Positions 9,863-18,480 of a DNA stretch of 64,000 bases are shown piece by piece. The position numbers were made by a program, and so were the translations under genes. Below the pieces are notes generated by a model. That model was not told the DNA's origin, made no database searches, and saw only the letters and a program-made list of their open reading frames with translations. The stretch spans positions 124,001-188,000 of the forward strand of contig CAWFMV010000010.1 in the NCBI GenBank assembly GCA_963817015.1, written 5' to 3'. This stretch comes from VAZQ01 sp963817015. Lineage in GTDB: Bacteria > Pseudomonadota > Alphaproteobacteria > Rhizobiales > Xanthobacteraceae. How positions within the stretch are numbered: position 1 is the first letter of the stretch; every line of letters begins with the position of its first letter.

Positions 9863-10960
9863 CTATTCCCGATAGGTAGCGCCCGGCCACATCTTCGGAG
9901 CGGCGCGCTGATATTGCTTGGGCCGCGCAACCTCGGCGCCGAGCGCCAGAGCGGCGTGCCAGCCCCAATGCGGATCATCGAGGAAGGCACGCCCGAGCGC
10001 GACCATATCGGCCTTGCCGTCAGCCACGATCGTCTCGGCCTGCTTCGGGGTTGCGATCAGACCGACAGTGCGGGTCGCAATGCCGGTCTCACGTTTCACC
10101 TGCTCGGCAAACGGAACATTGAAGCCCGGCGTCGGTGCGCGCTGCGCTTCCGCGGTGATCGCACCGGAGGAAACGTCGACGTAGTCGAGGCCCTCGGCCT
10201 TGAGCGCGCCGGCGAACGCGACGGCGTCGTCGCCGGTGAGACCGCCGTCGAGCCAGTCAGTGCCGGTGATGCGCGCACCGACGGGCATGCCTTTCGGCAT
10301 CGCCGCGCGCACCGCCCGCGCCACTTCGAGCGGAAATCGCATGCGGCCTTCGAGCGTGCCGCCATACTCGTCGTTGCGCCGGTTGGAGAGCGGGGAGACG
10401 AAGCTGTGCAGCAAATAGCCGTGCGCCATATGCATCTCGATGGCATCGAAGCCCACGCGAACCGCGCGCCGCGCCGCCGCCTCAAATGCCTCGCGCACGC
10501 GCTCGATATCCTCGAGCGTCATCGCGCGTGGCGTCGCCCAGTCGGCGCCGAATGGAATGGCCGACGGCGCCATCGTCTGCCAGGGATCGGGCGCGGCGGT
10601 GCCGAGCTCCCTACCCTCCCAGGGCATGCGGGCGGAACCCTTGCGGCCGGCATGCGCGAGCTGCACGGCGATCTTGGCGGTGCCGATGCGATGGCAATGC
10701 GCGACCACGCGCTCGAGCGCTGCCTCGCAGTCGTCGGAGTAAAGCCCGAGACAGCCGTGGCTGATGCGGCCATGCCGCTCGACATCGGTCATCTCGGCCA
10801 CCACCAGGCCTGCGCCGGAATTGGCGAGCATGCCGAGGTGGGTCAGATGCCAGTCGGAGGCCACGCCGTCGTTGGCGCTGTATTGGCACATGGGTGACAC
10901 GACGATGCGGTTGGAAAGCGTCAGGTCGGCGAGCCTGATCGGCGAGAAGAGTGCGCTCAT
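9863..10960 (-). CDS. NADH:flavin oxidoreductase, old yellow enzyme (YqjM-like)
   Basis: 365 residues in one clean frame from the ATG complementary to 10,958-10,960. FMN-dependent TIM-barrel ene-reductase. Family blocks: SNRIVVSPMCQYSA, QLAHAGRKGSAR, MAHGYLLHSFVSPLSNRR, EYGGTLEGRMRFP, GARITGTDW and ALGRAFLDDPHW. The cysteine in SPMCQYS is characteristic of the thermophilic-like YqjM branch. The native substrate of such enzymes is generally unknown; they reduce activated C=C bonds with NAD(P)H. Confidence 0.9.
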   Translation of the reverse strand: MSALFSPIRLADLTLSNRIVVSPMCQYSANDGVASDWHLTHLGMLANSGAGLVVAEMTDVERHGRISHGCLGLYSDDCEAALERVVAHCHRIGTAKIAVQLAHAGRKGSARMPWEGRELGTAAPDPWQTMAPSAIPFGADWATPRAMTLEDIERVREAFEAAARRAVRVGFDAIEMHMAHGYLLHSFVSPLSNRRNDEYGGTLEGRMRFPLEVARAVRAAMPKGMPVGARITGTDWLDGGLTGDDAVAFAGALKAEGLDYVDVSSGAITAEAQRAPTPGFNVPFAEQVKRETGIATRTVGLIATPKQAETIVADGKADMVALGRAFLDDPHWGWHAALALGAEVARPKQYQRAAPKMWPGATYRE

Positions 10961-11070
10961 GATTGTTTGACGATTTGCTTGTTGGCGATTGTGTCTGGCG
11001 ATGACGCGGGTTTGCGTCGGGCGCGCGATCATAGGGATCGCTGCCATCGCCAGACAAGCCGGAGATGCAG

Positions 11071-11439
11071 TCAGACTGCGCGCCGGCGCGGCAGTGCGCC
11101 CAAACGCATGGACAATGTCGGTGAGGATGTGGGTTCGGGCATGGGTGAAGGTAAAGCCATAGGCGGGGACTTGGGCGGGGACTTGTGTGCTGAATTCGGC
11201 GGCGGGGCTGACTTCGGCGCCAATGGCAGCTCTGTCACTCGAGCCTTCAGCACAGGCTCCCACAGATCCACCAGCTCCGCGGCCTTACCCAAACGCAGAT
11301 AGAACTCCGCCTCAGTATAATAATACTTCCAGCGACCACTCTGATGCAGATCCTCGAAATACAGGCGTCGCTTCTCGGCGAGGTCGCGCCACTTCTCAGC
11401 AGTCTTGTTGAATTGGCGCAGCGGATGCTCGTCAGTCAT
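11071..11439 (-). CDS. Small TIGR03809-like protein
   Basis: 122 residues from the ATG complementary to 11,437-11,439. The first 70 residues (QFNKTAEKWRDLAEKRRLYF, then WKYYYTEAEFYLRLGKA) are helical and match my memory of a short conserved protein restricted to Bradyrhizobium relatives. The tail is proline-serine rich (PKSPPMALPSPMPEP) and low complexity. Function unknown. Confidence 0.6.
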   Translation of the reverse strand: MTDEHPLRQFNKTAEKWRDLAEKRRLYFEDLHQSGRWKYYYTEAEFYLRLGKAAELVDLWEPVLKARVTELPLAPKSAPPPNSAHKSPPKSPPMALPSPMPEPTSSPTLSMRLGALPRRRAV

Positions 11440-11614
11440 GAAGGCGCGCGGAGCCGATGGGGTCGGCTCCCCTCTTGTTGTCCGCGGCCGTGACAGCAAC
11501 CGCAGCGTGTTCACAGACTCTTGCTGCACACGCTACTGGAGGGCGAAAAATGGGCCCTGACTGTGCGAATCAGTATTCAGAAGTTACCCAATTTGCGCCG
11601 GAAATAAAGCGAAA

Positions 11615-11640
11615 CCCGCCCGGTGGGGTGGCCGGGCGGG
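11615..11640 (-). terminator. Rho-independent terminator of the subtilase unit
   Basis: Read on the minus strand, a perfect 9-bp stem CCCGCCCGG / CCGGGCGGG with an 8-base loop is followed by TTTCGCTTTATTT. It lies about 190 bp past the subtilase stop. The 11,440-11,831 stretch has no gene; apart from this hairpin it holds only a GC-rich tract and an AT-rich tract. Confidence 0.75.
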
Positions 11641-11831
11641 TCGCTTGGATCGGCGCGGGGGATCGGGGGGCGGGAGCGCCGATCGGGGGCTGTGAAACTT
11701 GGAGGTTTTGCTAGCCCATTCGTCCATTAGTCGGTGCACAAGTCCAAACGGTTCAAAGATTCTTAAGGAATTTTTCAAGCCTCCTGCCGGCAGCCAGATT
11801 CTTTATTTAACCGATTGATATATTGATAGAA

Positions 11832-13433
11832 TTAGTTTTCTTCCGTCACCGCAGCCTTGGTCGGCGCGGCGGTTCCGGCCACCGTTGGCGCGATCGACAG
11901 CACCGCCCGATAAGCGTCGACCAGGCCAGCACCAAAATGCGGGTCGACGCCAGGCGGGCCAAGATCGCGCGCCGTCGACATGAGAATGCGCCGGGCGTCG
12001 TCGTGGGTGAGGCCCGGGTTACGCTCGATCAGAAGCGCAATTGTCCCGCTCACCTCAGCGGCCGCGAATGAGGTCCCTGAGATCTCCTGATAAGTGCCAT
12101 TGAGGCCCGGCAGGAACAGCTCGACGCCGGGAGCAGCAATCGCAATGTGCTTTCCGCGGTTGGCCGACTGGAACACCTTGTCGTTCTGATCGGTCGCGGT
12201 CACGGCGATCACGTCCGGATTGGCGGCCGGGAAAAGCGGAGCCGAGAGCGGGCCCTTGTTGCCGGCGGCCGCCACCAGGATGACGCCCTTCTGACGGGCG
12301 TAGCGCAGGCTTTGCTCGATGTTAAGATCGCGGGAGCCGGCGAAGCTCATGTTGATGACACGTGCGCCGCGATCGGTCGCCCAATAGATCGCTTTGGCGA
12401 CGGTAAAGCCGTCCCCTTCCGTCCGGTCCTGCCCGCGATCGAAGGCCTGTGCGGCCAGGATGCGGGCTGCAGGAGCGCTCCCCTTCAGCCGCGCGCGCGC
12501 CGCGATCGCACCGGCCACTGCGGTTCCATGCGGATGGGCCTTGTCGCCTGCCCGCGCCGCATTGAAAGTATCTTCGATCACGCCCTGCAGCTCGGGGTGC
12601 GACGCATCAACGCTACCGTCCACGATTGCAATGAGAACATCACCGCCCCGCGCCAGCACATGCGCCTGCGGCAGCTGCATCTTGGCCAGAGCGTACTGCT
12701 CGAGCGGCGGCGCGCTCGCCGCAGCAGGCGGCTCGCCATAAAGGCGCATGATGTAGTTCAACGAAACCGAGACGGTGCTGCGGTCGGCCTCGATCGCGCG
12801 AACCACGGCAGGAGCAGCTCGGCGACCCAGGATGCGCGATCGATAAAGTCTGGTGCCTGCGCCAGGAACATCGAACGAGTCGAGTTGCGTGAGGCGGAAG
12901 CGCTGCGCCAGCAATCGGGCGGCCTGATCGGCTCCATTGGCGGCGAGCTCGATCACCACTTCATCGGGCAGATAGTCGCGATCGTTGAAGGCCGGCAGGC
13001 CACCGATGCCAGGACGGCGGAGGGGCAGTTGCAGCGCCCGGTCCCGGGCTTGGCGGGCCACCAGCACTCGGCCGCCTCCAAGCACGACGGGCACCGGCTG
13101 CGTGACAATAACCGGTGGCACCGGATGGCGTTTGACGATTATGGGCGGCCTACGCGGGCCTCTGCCGCCACCGACCGAGCCCTTGGGTGGCGGGGTGATG
13201 CGCGAGCCGGCGGAGCTGCTGGAACTAGACGGAAAACGCTTCGGGATGGGTCCGGTCGCCCTGATGGACCCGCTCTTGCCGTAAATGCCGACTGGGGTCA
13301 CTTGCGCGGCAAACGCCTCAACCGCCAGCGGGGCCGAACCGAGTGTGGCTGTGAGAGCGAGCGCAAAGGATGCAATCAGGCTTACGCCAATGCGTCGTGC
13401 GGGCCTGATAAATGAGCAGCGGGGTTGACACAT
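11832..13433 (-). CDS. Secreted subtilase (S8 serine peptidase)
   Basis: About 533 residues. A signal peptide (VSLIASFALALTATLGSAPL) is followed by a Ser/Pro-rich linker, an I9-like propeptide (YLPDEVVIEL to STVSVSLNYI) and the S8 catalytic domain. Catalytic Asp is in IAIVDGSVDASHPEL, His in AHPHGTAVAGAIAA, the oxyanion Asn in VAAAGNKG and Ser in EISGTSFAAAEVSG. All four are present, so it should be active, although the Asp motif reads D-G-S instead of D-T-G. I chose the ATG at 13,433; a start 45 bp upstream is possible. It sits downstream of the anti-sigma gene in the same direction and probably in the same regulon. Confidence 0.85.
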   Translation of the reverse strand: MCQPRCSFIRPARRIGVSLIASFALALTATLGSAPLAVEAFAAQVTPVGIYGKSGSIRATGPIPKRFPSSSSSSAGSRITPPPKGSVGGGRGPRRPPIIVKRHPVPPVIVTQPVPVVLGGGRVLVARQARDRALQLPLRRPGIGGLPAFNDRDYLPDEVVIELAANGADQAARLLAQRFRLTQLDSFDVPGAGTRLYRSRILGRRAAPAVVRAIEADRSTVSVSLNYIMRLYGEPPAAASAPPLEQYALAKMQLPQAHVLARGGDVLIAIVDGSVDASHPELQGVIEDTFNAARAGDKAHPHGTAVAGAIAARARLKGSAPAARILAAQAFDRGQDRTEGDGFTVAKAIYWATDRGARVINMSFAGSRDLNIEQSLRYARQKGVILVAAAGNKGPLSAPLFPAANPDVIAVTATDQNDKVFQSANRGKHIAIAAPGVELFLPGLNGTYQEISGTSFAAAEVSGTIALLIERNPGLTHDDARRILMSTARDLGPPGVDPHFGAGLVDAYRAVLSIAPTVAGTAAPTKAAVTEEN

Positions 13434-13545
13434 CTTGCAGGCCTCCTTGCAGGCCCCCAGAACACGGACACGCCCCACGCGTCTTGCGAAACTTCAAATA
13501 CGAAAATTTTTCATCTCCGATGGCCAGGAAACCTGCGCGCTCAGC

Positions 13546-14218
13546 CTATTTCGTGGCGATGAATTCAACCACCTTGGTCTCCGACTGCATGCGCTGCACC
13601 TTCCTGACAACCTCGCCTGTGGACGTGTCGGAAGAGAAGCGGATGTTGAACGAGCCGTTTCGACCCGGGCCATCGACGACTTCGGCGCCGTGCGCATTGA
13701 GGAAGCTAATAATCTCGGACGACGTTGCCTGCGGCGAGAAGCGGATCACGGCGTGCGCATTGGACGGCGTGTTGGCAGAAGCCAACTGCGGGGTCGTCGT
13801 ATCCTGATTGTCCTTCATCAGAACGGCCGTCAACATGGCGCTCTGCAGAAAAAACGCGATGGTTGCTGCGGCTGCCGCATACGCAATCGTACGCGGCGCG
13901 AAGCCGGACAGGAACGAGGAAACGCGGCCGACGAGGTCGAAGGACCGGCGCGCCGGCGCCGGCGCGCCTTCGGCCTCGATCGCGGCAAACAGCTTCTCCA
14001 TGGCGCGCGACGATGGCACACCGAGCAACTCGTTGAGGTGGATTGTCTCCTGCTGCTCCTCGCGCACCAGCGTCAAGCGCCGGGCAAGTTCGCTGTCATT
14101 TGCAATCGCGCGCTCGACGCGCTCGCGGTCACGGCGGCTCAACGTGCCGGCCGCATGCCACGGCAGCAGGGCCTCGATCTCCTGGCGCTCGGGCGCTTCT
14201 CTGTTCAACCGCGTTCAT
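13546..14218 (-). CDS. Membrane anti-sigma factor with propeptide-like domain
   Basis: About 220 residues. The N-terminus (IEALLPWHAAGTLSRRDRE) is the anti-sigma zinc-finger-like opening seen next to ECF sigma genes. A single membrane helix spans about residues 103-125 (IAYAAAAATIAFFLQSAMLT). The periplasmic residues 151-220 begin AHAVIRFSPQATSSEIISFL, continue HGAEVVDGP and GSFNIRFSSD and end KVVEFIATK, the strand-helix-strand order of subtilase/I9 propeptides. An ATG overlaps the sigma stop (ATGA), but one extra base puts it out of frame; the in-frame alternative is a TTG at 14,208. It should hold the sigma factor at the membrane until a periplasmic signal arrives. Confidence 0.75.
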
Positions 14219-14778
14219 GGCCAACCTCTTTCAATTCCCGCCGCCTTCAGCAGCTCTGCCAGTCTCTTGCGCGCGTAGAACATGCGCGTCTTCACGGTGT
14301 TCTCCGGAATTCCGACAATCTGCTGCGACCTCTTCGACCGATTTCTCGTGGTAGTAGACGAGATCGATGATTTCCCGATGTTCCGCCGAAAGTCCTTCCA
14401 GGCACTTCCGGATCACTGCACTCTTGTCCTTCTTCGCCAGGGACAGCCTCTGGATCGTCCGACTGATCCTCGATCTGCGCTCGCAGCCTCTTCGTCCAGT
14501 TCCTCATCCGGCTTGCGCCGCAATGCCGTCAGCGCCTTGAAGCGGGCGATTGCCAACAACCAAGTGGAAACCGCGGACCGCCCCTCGAACCGACCAGCCT
14601 GACGCCACACGTCAAGAAACACTTCGCTGATCAGGTCCTCAGCCACCGACTCGTCCCGAACCAGACGCAGGACAAACCGGAACACCCGAACGTGGTGCCG
14701 TGCGAACAGCACCTGCATTGCGAGCCGGTCGCCGGACGCGATCCGTCCGATCAGTACTTCGTCCGAGGTCGCTTGCAT
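14215..14778 (-). CDS. ECF-type sigma-70 factor
   Basis: Region 2 is clear: VLFARHHVRVFRFVLRLVRD, then EDLISEVFLDVWRQAGRFEG. Region 4 follows after two slips near 14,450-14,490 and one near 14,320: LEGLSAEHREIIDLVYYHEK, SVEEVAQIVGIPENTVKTR and FYARKRLAELLK. About 187 residues when repaired, the usual ECF size. Its stop overlaps the anti-sigma start, the classic sigma/anti-sigma arrangement. Target genes probably include its own operon and the subtilase. Confidence 0.82.
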
Positions 14779-14803
14779 CGCCCGACGATCAACTCGCTAG
14801 TTA

Positions 14804-14828
14804 GTCGCCGGGGAATGCGACGAGGTTC
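14804..14828 (-). promoter_or_regulatory. Candidate ECF promoter before the sigma gene
   Basis: On the minus strand, GAAC - 17 bp - CGAC lies 26 bp upstream of the sigma start. ECF promoters often read GGAAC - 16/17 bp - CGTC. The fit is imperfect and the distance to the start codon is short, so this is a suggestion. Confidence 0.3.
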
Positions 14829-15050
14829 AATGGGGTCTGACGTGAGGGACGATTCATTCGCGACCCCCCTTCCCCCGGTGTCGCGGATGCCAGCCGAACG
14901 GCCATACCCCTGAATTATAGCCGAAATTCGCCGCAATCTCGCCTTGAGCAAAGGCCGCACGTGTCCATCGGAGCGGCAGCCAATTCCCACATTCTTCTCA
15001 TACCTTTGTCTATCCGTTAACCATGCCGGCCAGAAAAGTCACTCCCCGCC

Positions 15051-15860
15051 TCAGGTACCGACACGGAGTGGGGCATGAAGCTTGCGCAGGGCTGCCAGAA
15101 CCGACAGTGCGGTGATCCGGCCAGTCTTGGGGTTCTCGGAGGGAATGTTCTCAATGGCCAGGGTGAAACGGGCTGAATCCGAGTCCACCTCGATCTGGTG
15201 ACAGTTGCGCTCGACTGACGGGTCAGCCCAGATCTCGATAGTGGTGCGCTCGGGCCCAATTCCGGCCAGCGCCAAGGCCGCCGCCACATTGACATTGGCG
15301 GGGAATCCGGCCGCCGCCTCCCGAGCTGTACCGCGGAACACCTGCTTGGGCGCATTGAGACCATCAACCGAAATCCCGTGCGCCACCAGGTAGGGCGCCC
15401 CCGCCAAACCGCGCGGCGGCTTGCGGGTCGTCATGCGCACCGCGGTGATCTGCCCCTCGGCGGCCGCCGTCACTGCGTCAAGCCCCAGAAGCGCGCCGGT
15501 CGGAACGATGATCTGGCCGCCCCGCTCCCTGGCGAGATCGACCAACGCGGGTCGGTCCAGCAAGGCACCGCAGCTGAGCACCATCACAGCCTTGCCGGCT
15601 TCCAGCATGGGCCGGCAGATGCGCTCGATGATGGCTGCGGGCGCGCATTCAATGGCGAGGTCGGCATGCTGGGGCAATTCATCAAGCTCGACCAGCGGAC
15701 ACTGGATCCCCTGCCCGTCAAGCCAGGCCTGCGCCTTGGCCCGGTCCTGAGCAGCCGCACAGGCTAGCGTCAGCCCCGGAATGCCCTCATGGAGCCGGCG
15801 CGCAAGCACGCGGCCGATTGTCCCAAGACCGGCGATGGCGACGCGGGTGGCGCTGGTCAT
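15051..15860 (-). CDS. nadX: Aspartate dehydrogenase-like protein (NadX family)
   Basis: 269 residues, in frame. The Rossmann start TRVAIAGLGTIGRVLARRL binds NAD(P); the blocks IECAPAAIIERI, LSCGALLDRPAL, PTGALLGLDAVTAAAEG and FPANVNVAAALALAGIGPE are those of L-aspartate dehydrogenase, which deaminates aspartate to iminoaspartate. Members next to aromatic or dicarboxylate receptors may act on other substrates. It diverges from the TTT receptor at 16,007. Confidence 0.8.
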   Translation of the reverse strand: MTSATRVAIAGLGTIGRVLARRLHEGIPGLTLACAAAQDRAKAQAWLDGQGIQCPLVELDELPQHADLAIECAPAAIIERICRPMLEAGKAVMVLSCGALLDRPALVDLARERGGQIIVPTGALLGLDAVTAAAEGQITAVRMTTRKPPRGLAGAPYLVAHGISVDGLNAPKQVFRGTAREAAAGFPANVNVAAALALAGIGPERTTIEIWADPSVERNCHQIEVDSDSARFTLAIENIPSENPKTGRITALSVLAALRKLHAPLRVGT

Positions 15861-16006
15861 GGAGGCAGGCTCCGAAAACAGACTGTTCTGCCTCATACGC
15901 GTCCCCCAACATGGCCACAAGGGCGGGCCGATGCCGCACCAACATGGCCTTGACCCCCCCTGCAACACGCGCAACTGTCCGCACAACCTTGGAGGAGACC
16001 GCCGCC

Positions 16007-16981
16007 ATGCGTATGAGGGCTTTCGCGATCGGCTTTAGCGCGTTCTTTGCAACCACGTTGCTGGCATCGGCGCAGACGTATCCGTCCCGCCCCATCACGG
16101 TGATCGTGCCATTCGCGGCGGGCGGACCGGCCGACGTGTTTGCCCGTATCGTCACCCCGCGCATGAGCGAGATCCTGGGCCAGCAAATCGTCATTGAGAA
16201 CGTCGGCGGCGCAGGCGGCATGGCCGGCTCCAAGCGGGTCGCCGATGCGGCGCCCGACGGCTACACCTTCGTGATCGGCACCGTAGGCACGCATGCCCAG
16301 AGCCAGACCATGTACAAGAAGCCGCTCTACAACTCGGCGACTGACTTCACACCGGTCGGCCTGTTGGCGGACGTGCCGCTGGTCCTGATCGCGCGCAAGG
16401 ACCTGCCGGCGACGAATTTCAAGGAGTTCGTCACCTACTCCAAGGCGAACCAAGCGAAGATGCAGTTCGGCTCGGCGGGCGCCGGCGCCGCCACCCATCT
16501 CGGCTGCGTCGTGCTGAACACCTTCATGGGCACCGATATCACCCATGTGCCCTATCGTGGCACCGGACCCGCCATGCAGGACTTGGTGGCGAGCCGCATC
16601 GACTTCCTGTGCGAGGCGGTCTCGACCGCTAAGCCGCATATCGATGGCGGCACCATCAAGGCGCTGGCGATGATGACCAAGGAACGCTCGCCGGTCCTGC
16701 CGAATGTGCCCACGACGCTTGAGCAGGGCGCCGACCTGCAAGCCTACACGTGGTACGGCATTTTCCTGCCGAAGGGGACGCCGGACGCCGTGGTGGCGAA
16801 GCTCAATGCGGCTGCCAAGGAAGCGATGAAGACACCGGCGCTGCGAACCCGGCTCGACGAGCTTGGCGTGCAGGTCGTCACGGACGATCGCATGAGCCCG
16901 CAATATCTTGGCCAGTTCGTCAGGGCCGAGATCGAGAAATGGGCGGCTCCGATCAAGGCGAGCGGCGTGGTCGTCGACTGA
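16007..16981 (+). CDS. TTT (Bug-type) solute receptor
   Basis: 324 residues, intact. Signal peptide (AIGFSAFFATTLLASA) then QTYPSRPITVIVPFAAGGPA. Ligand-loop blocks: ENVGGAGGMAGSKRVADAA, PDGYTFVIGT, THVPYRGTGPAMQDLV and SPVLPNVPTTLEQGA. It is preceded by GGAGGAG. Without TctAB partners in the window, it must use membrane components coded elsewhere or serve sensing. Divergent from nadX, with which it may share a substrate. Confidence 0.9.
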   Translation: MRMRAFAIGFSAFFATTLLASAQTYPSRPITVIVPFAAGGPADVFARIVTPRMSEILGQQIVIENVGGAGGMAGSKRVADAAPDGYTFVIGTVGTHAQSQTMYKKPLYNSATDFTPVGLLADVPLVLIARKDLPATNFKEFVTYSKANQAKMQFGSAGAGAATHLGCVVLNTFMGTDITHVPYRGTGPAMQDLVASRIDFLCEAVSTAKPHIDGGTIKALAMMTKERSPVLPNVPTTLEQGADLQAYTWYGIFLPKGTPDAVVAKLNAAAKEAMKTPALRTRLDELGVQVVTDDRMSPQYLGQFVRAEIEKWAAPIKASGVVVD

Positions 16982-16991
16982 TCGCGGCGGA

Positions 16992-17198
16992 CTATTCCAG
17001 CTCGAGCGTGCCTTTGACCTCGTGCGTGAGCCCCAGCGCAGCAATCGTAATTGTCGCGCTGGCCGGCAGCTTTTCGTTGCCCTTAAGACGCCCGTCGGCG
17101 AGCGCCTGGCGCACCGCCTTTTCGATTTCCCGCTGGGCGCCGACACCCAGGGTCTTCAGAAACTTGCGCAAGCTTCCGTTGAAGGTCTCTTCGTTCAT
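16992..17198 (-). CDS. Small DUF6494-like protein
   Basis: 68 residues: MNEETFNGSLRKFLKTLGVG, then QREIEKAVRQALADGRLKG and a beta-rich C-terminal part ending VKGTLELE. This matches my memory of a conserved small cytoplasmic protein of proteobacteria with unknown function. It is convergent with the receptor upstream and divergent from the gene at 17,316. Confidence 0.65.
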   Translation of the reverse strand: MNEETFNGSLRKFLKTLGVGAQREIEKAVRQALADGRLKGNEKLPASATITIAALGLTHEVKGTLELE

Positions 17199-17315
17199 GG
17201 CTTACTCCGCGTGTGCGGCCCTCAGGGGCCTGGCTCAGCCCATATTGTACAAGCTGGAACGCCCTGATAACGCACCGGTTTGGGTTGGAACCCATCATAC
17301 GCGCGAGGTGGCTAC

Positions 17316-18284
17316 GTGGCTCGACTGATGTTTGCCTGCGGCTTTTACGACCGGACTGAGGCGCTACGGACCGGAGATGTCAAAATCAAGGATGTCGATC
17401 TCGACTTCATCGCGATCAACTCGCCGCGCGACCTCTTCGATCGCATGGGTGGCAAGCAGGAGTTCGACGCCTCGGAATTCTCCAGCTCCGAATACATCAG
17501 CCGGTTAGCGCGCGGCGACCACACCTTCGTGGCGCTGCCGGTGTTCCCGTCGCGGGTGTTCCGGCATGGCTATATCTACGTCAACCGCAAGGCCGACATT
17601 CGCTCGCCCAAGGACATCGCCGGCAAGCGCGTCGGCGTTCCGCTCTACACCATGACGGCAGCGGTCTGGATCCGCGGCATTCTCACGCATCACTACGATG
17701 TCGACTTCTCCGCCGTGCGGTGGACCGAGGGCGCCATCAATCATCCGGGCCGGCACGGCGAGCCGAGCGCGCCACCGCTGCTCAAGCCGGTCGGGATCGC
17801 GCACGATCCCAAAGGCCGCTCGCTGAGCGAGCTCCTCGCCAATCACGAGATCGACGTGATCATGGGAACGCAGCATCCTGATCCGCACCCCGACGTCACG
17901 CCGCTGTTCTCAAATGCCCGGGCGGTGGAGCGGACATTCTACGAGCACACCCGCATCTTTCCGATCATGCACCTCGTGGTGATCCGCCGCGATGTCTACG
18001 AGCGCGATCGCTCGATCGCCGACAAGCTCTATCGCGGCTTCGTGGAGGCCAAGGCGCTGGCGCTCAAGCGCATGCACAAAGGGCACCCGTTCATGCTGCC
18101 CTGGGTGCACAACGACATTCACGAGATCGACGCGGTGTTCGGTGGCGATCCTTATGCGTACGGGATCGAGGCCAACCGGCCGACGCTGGAAGGGCTGGTC
18201 AAATACATGACCGAGCAGCACTTCATTCCCAAGGCGATGCCGCTCGAGGAGCTGTTCGCGCCGGTGGACAAGGCGTTGCGCTAA
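17316..18284 (+). CDS. 4,5-dihydroxyphthalate decarboxylase-like protein
   Basis: About 322 residues starting at GTG 17,316 (or ATG 17,328). It has the periplasmic-binding-protein-like fold used by dihydroxyphthalate decarboxylases: FACGFYDRTEALRTGDV, the SEYISRLARGDHTFVALPVF block, FRHGYIYVNRKADIRSPKDI and GKRVGVPLYTMTAAVWIRG. No signal peptide, so cytoplasmic. Proteins of this family often sit beside TTT and TAXI receptors and may decarboxylate other aromatic acids. Catalytic residues are not securely known, so substrate is open. Confidence 0.75.
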   Translation: MARLMFACGFYDRTEALRTGDVKIKDVDLDFIAINSPRDLFDRMGGKQEFDASEFSSSEYISRLARGDHTFVALPVFPSRVFRHGYIYVNRKADIRSPKDIAGKRVGVPLYTMTAAVWIRGILTHHYDVDFSAVRWTEGAINHPGRHGEPSAPPLLKPVGIAHDPKGRSLSELLANHEIDVIMGTQHPDPHPDVTPLFSNARAVERTFYEHTRIFPIMHLVVIRRDVYERDRSIADKLYRGFVEAKALALKRMHKGHPFMLPWVHNDIHEIDAVFGGDPYAYGIEANRPTLEGLVKYMTEQHFIPKAMPLEELFAPVDKALR

Positions 18285-18480
18285 ACTTTGATTCCCACGT
18301 TCGCATCCCATTTCCCCGGGCGCGGCATGCGCGTGCCGCCAAGTGGGTCCACTCTACTAATGTAAAATCCACTTCCCCCAAAGCGGCGTGGGCATCGCTG
18401 CCAGTCAGGCGCCAATAGCGGAGCCATCACTTTGCGCAGCGACGCACCATGCATACATGTCCGATCATTCAACTGGACAT

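Noticed and set aside
8130..9968. 612-codon minus-strand frame covering the DMT exporter and the DUF3750 gene
   Set aside because: Only the part coding the N-terminal half of the exporter is real; after the slip near 9,265 the frame runs antisense through the DUF3750 gene.
11440..11831. Small gene in the gap before the subtilase terminator
   Set aside because: The open frames there are short, lack ribosome sites and cover the GC-rich terminator hairpin.
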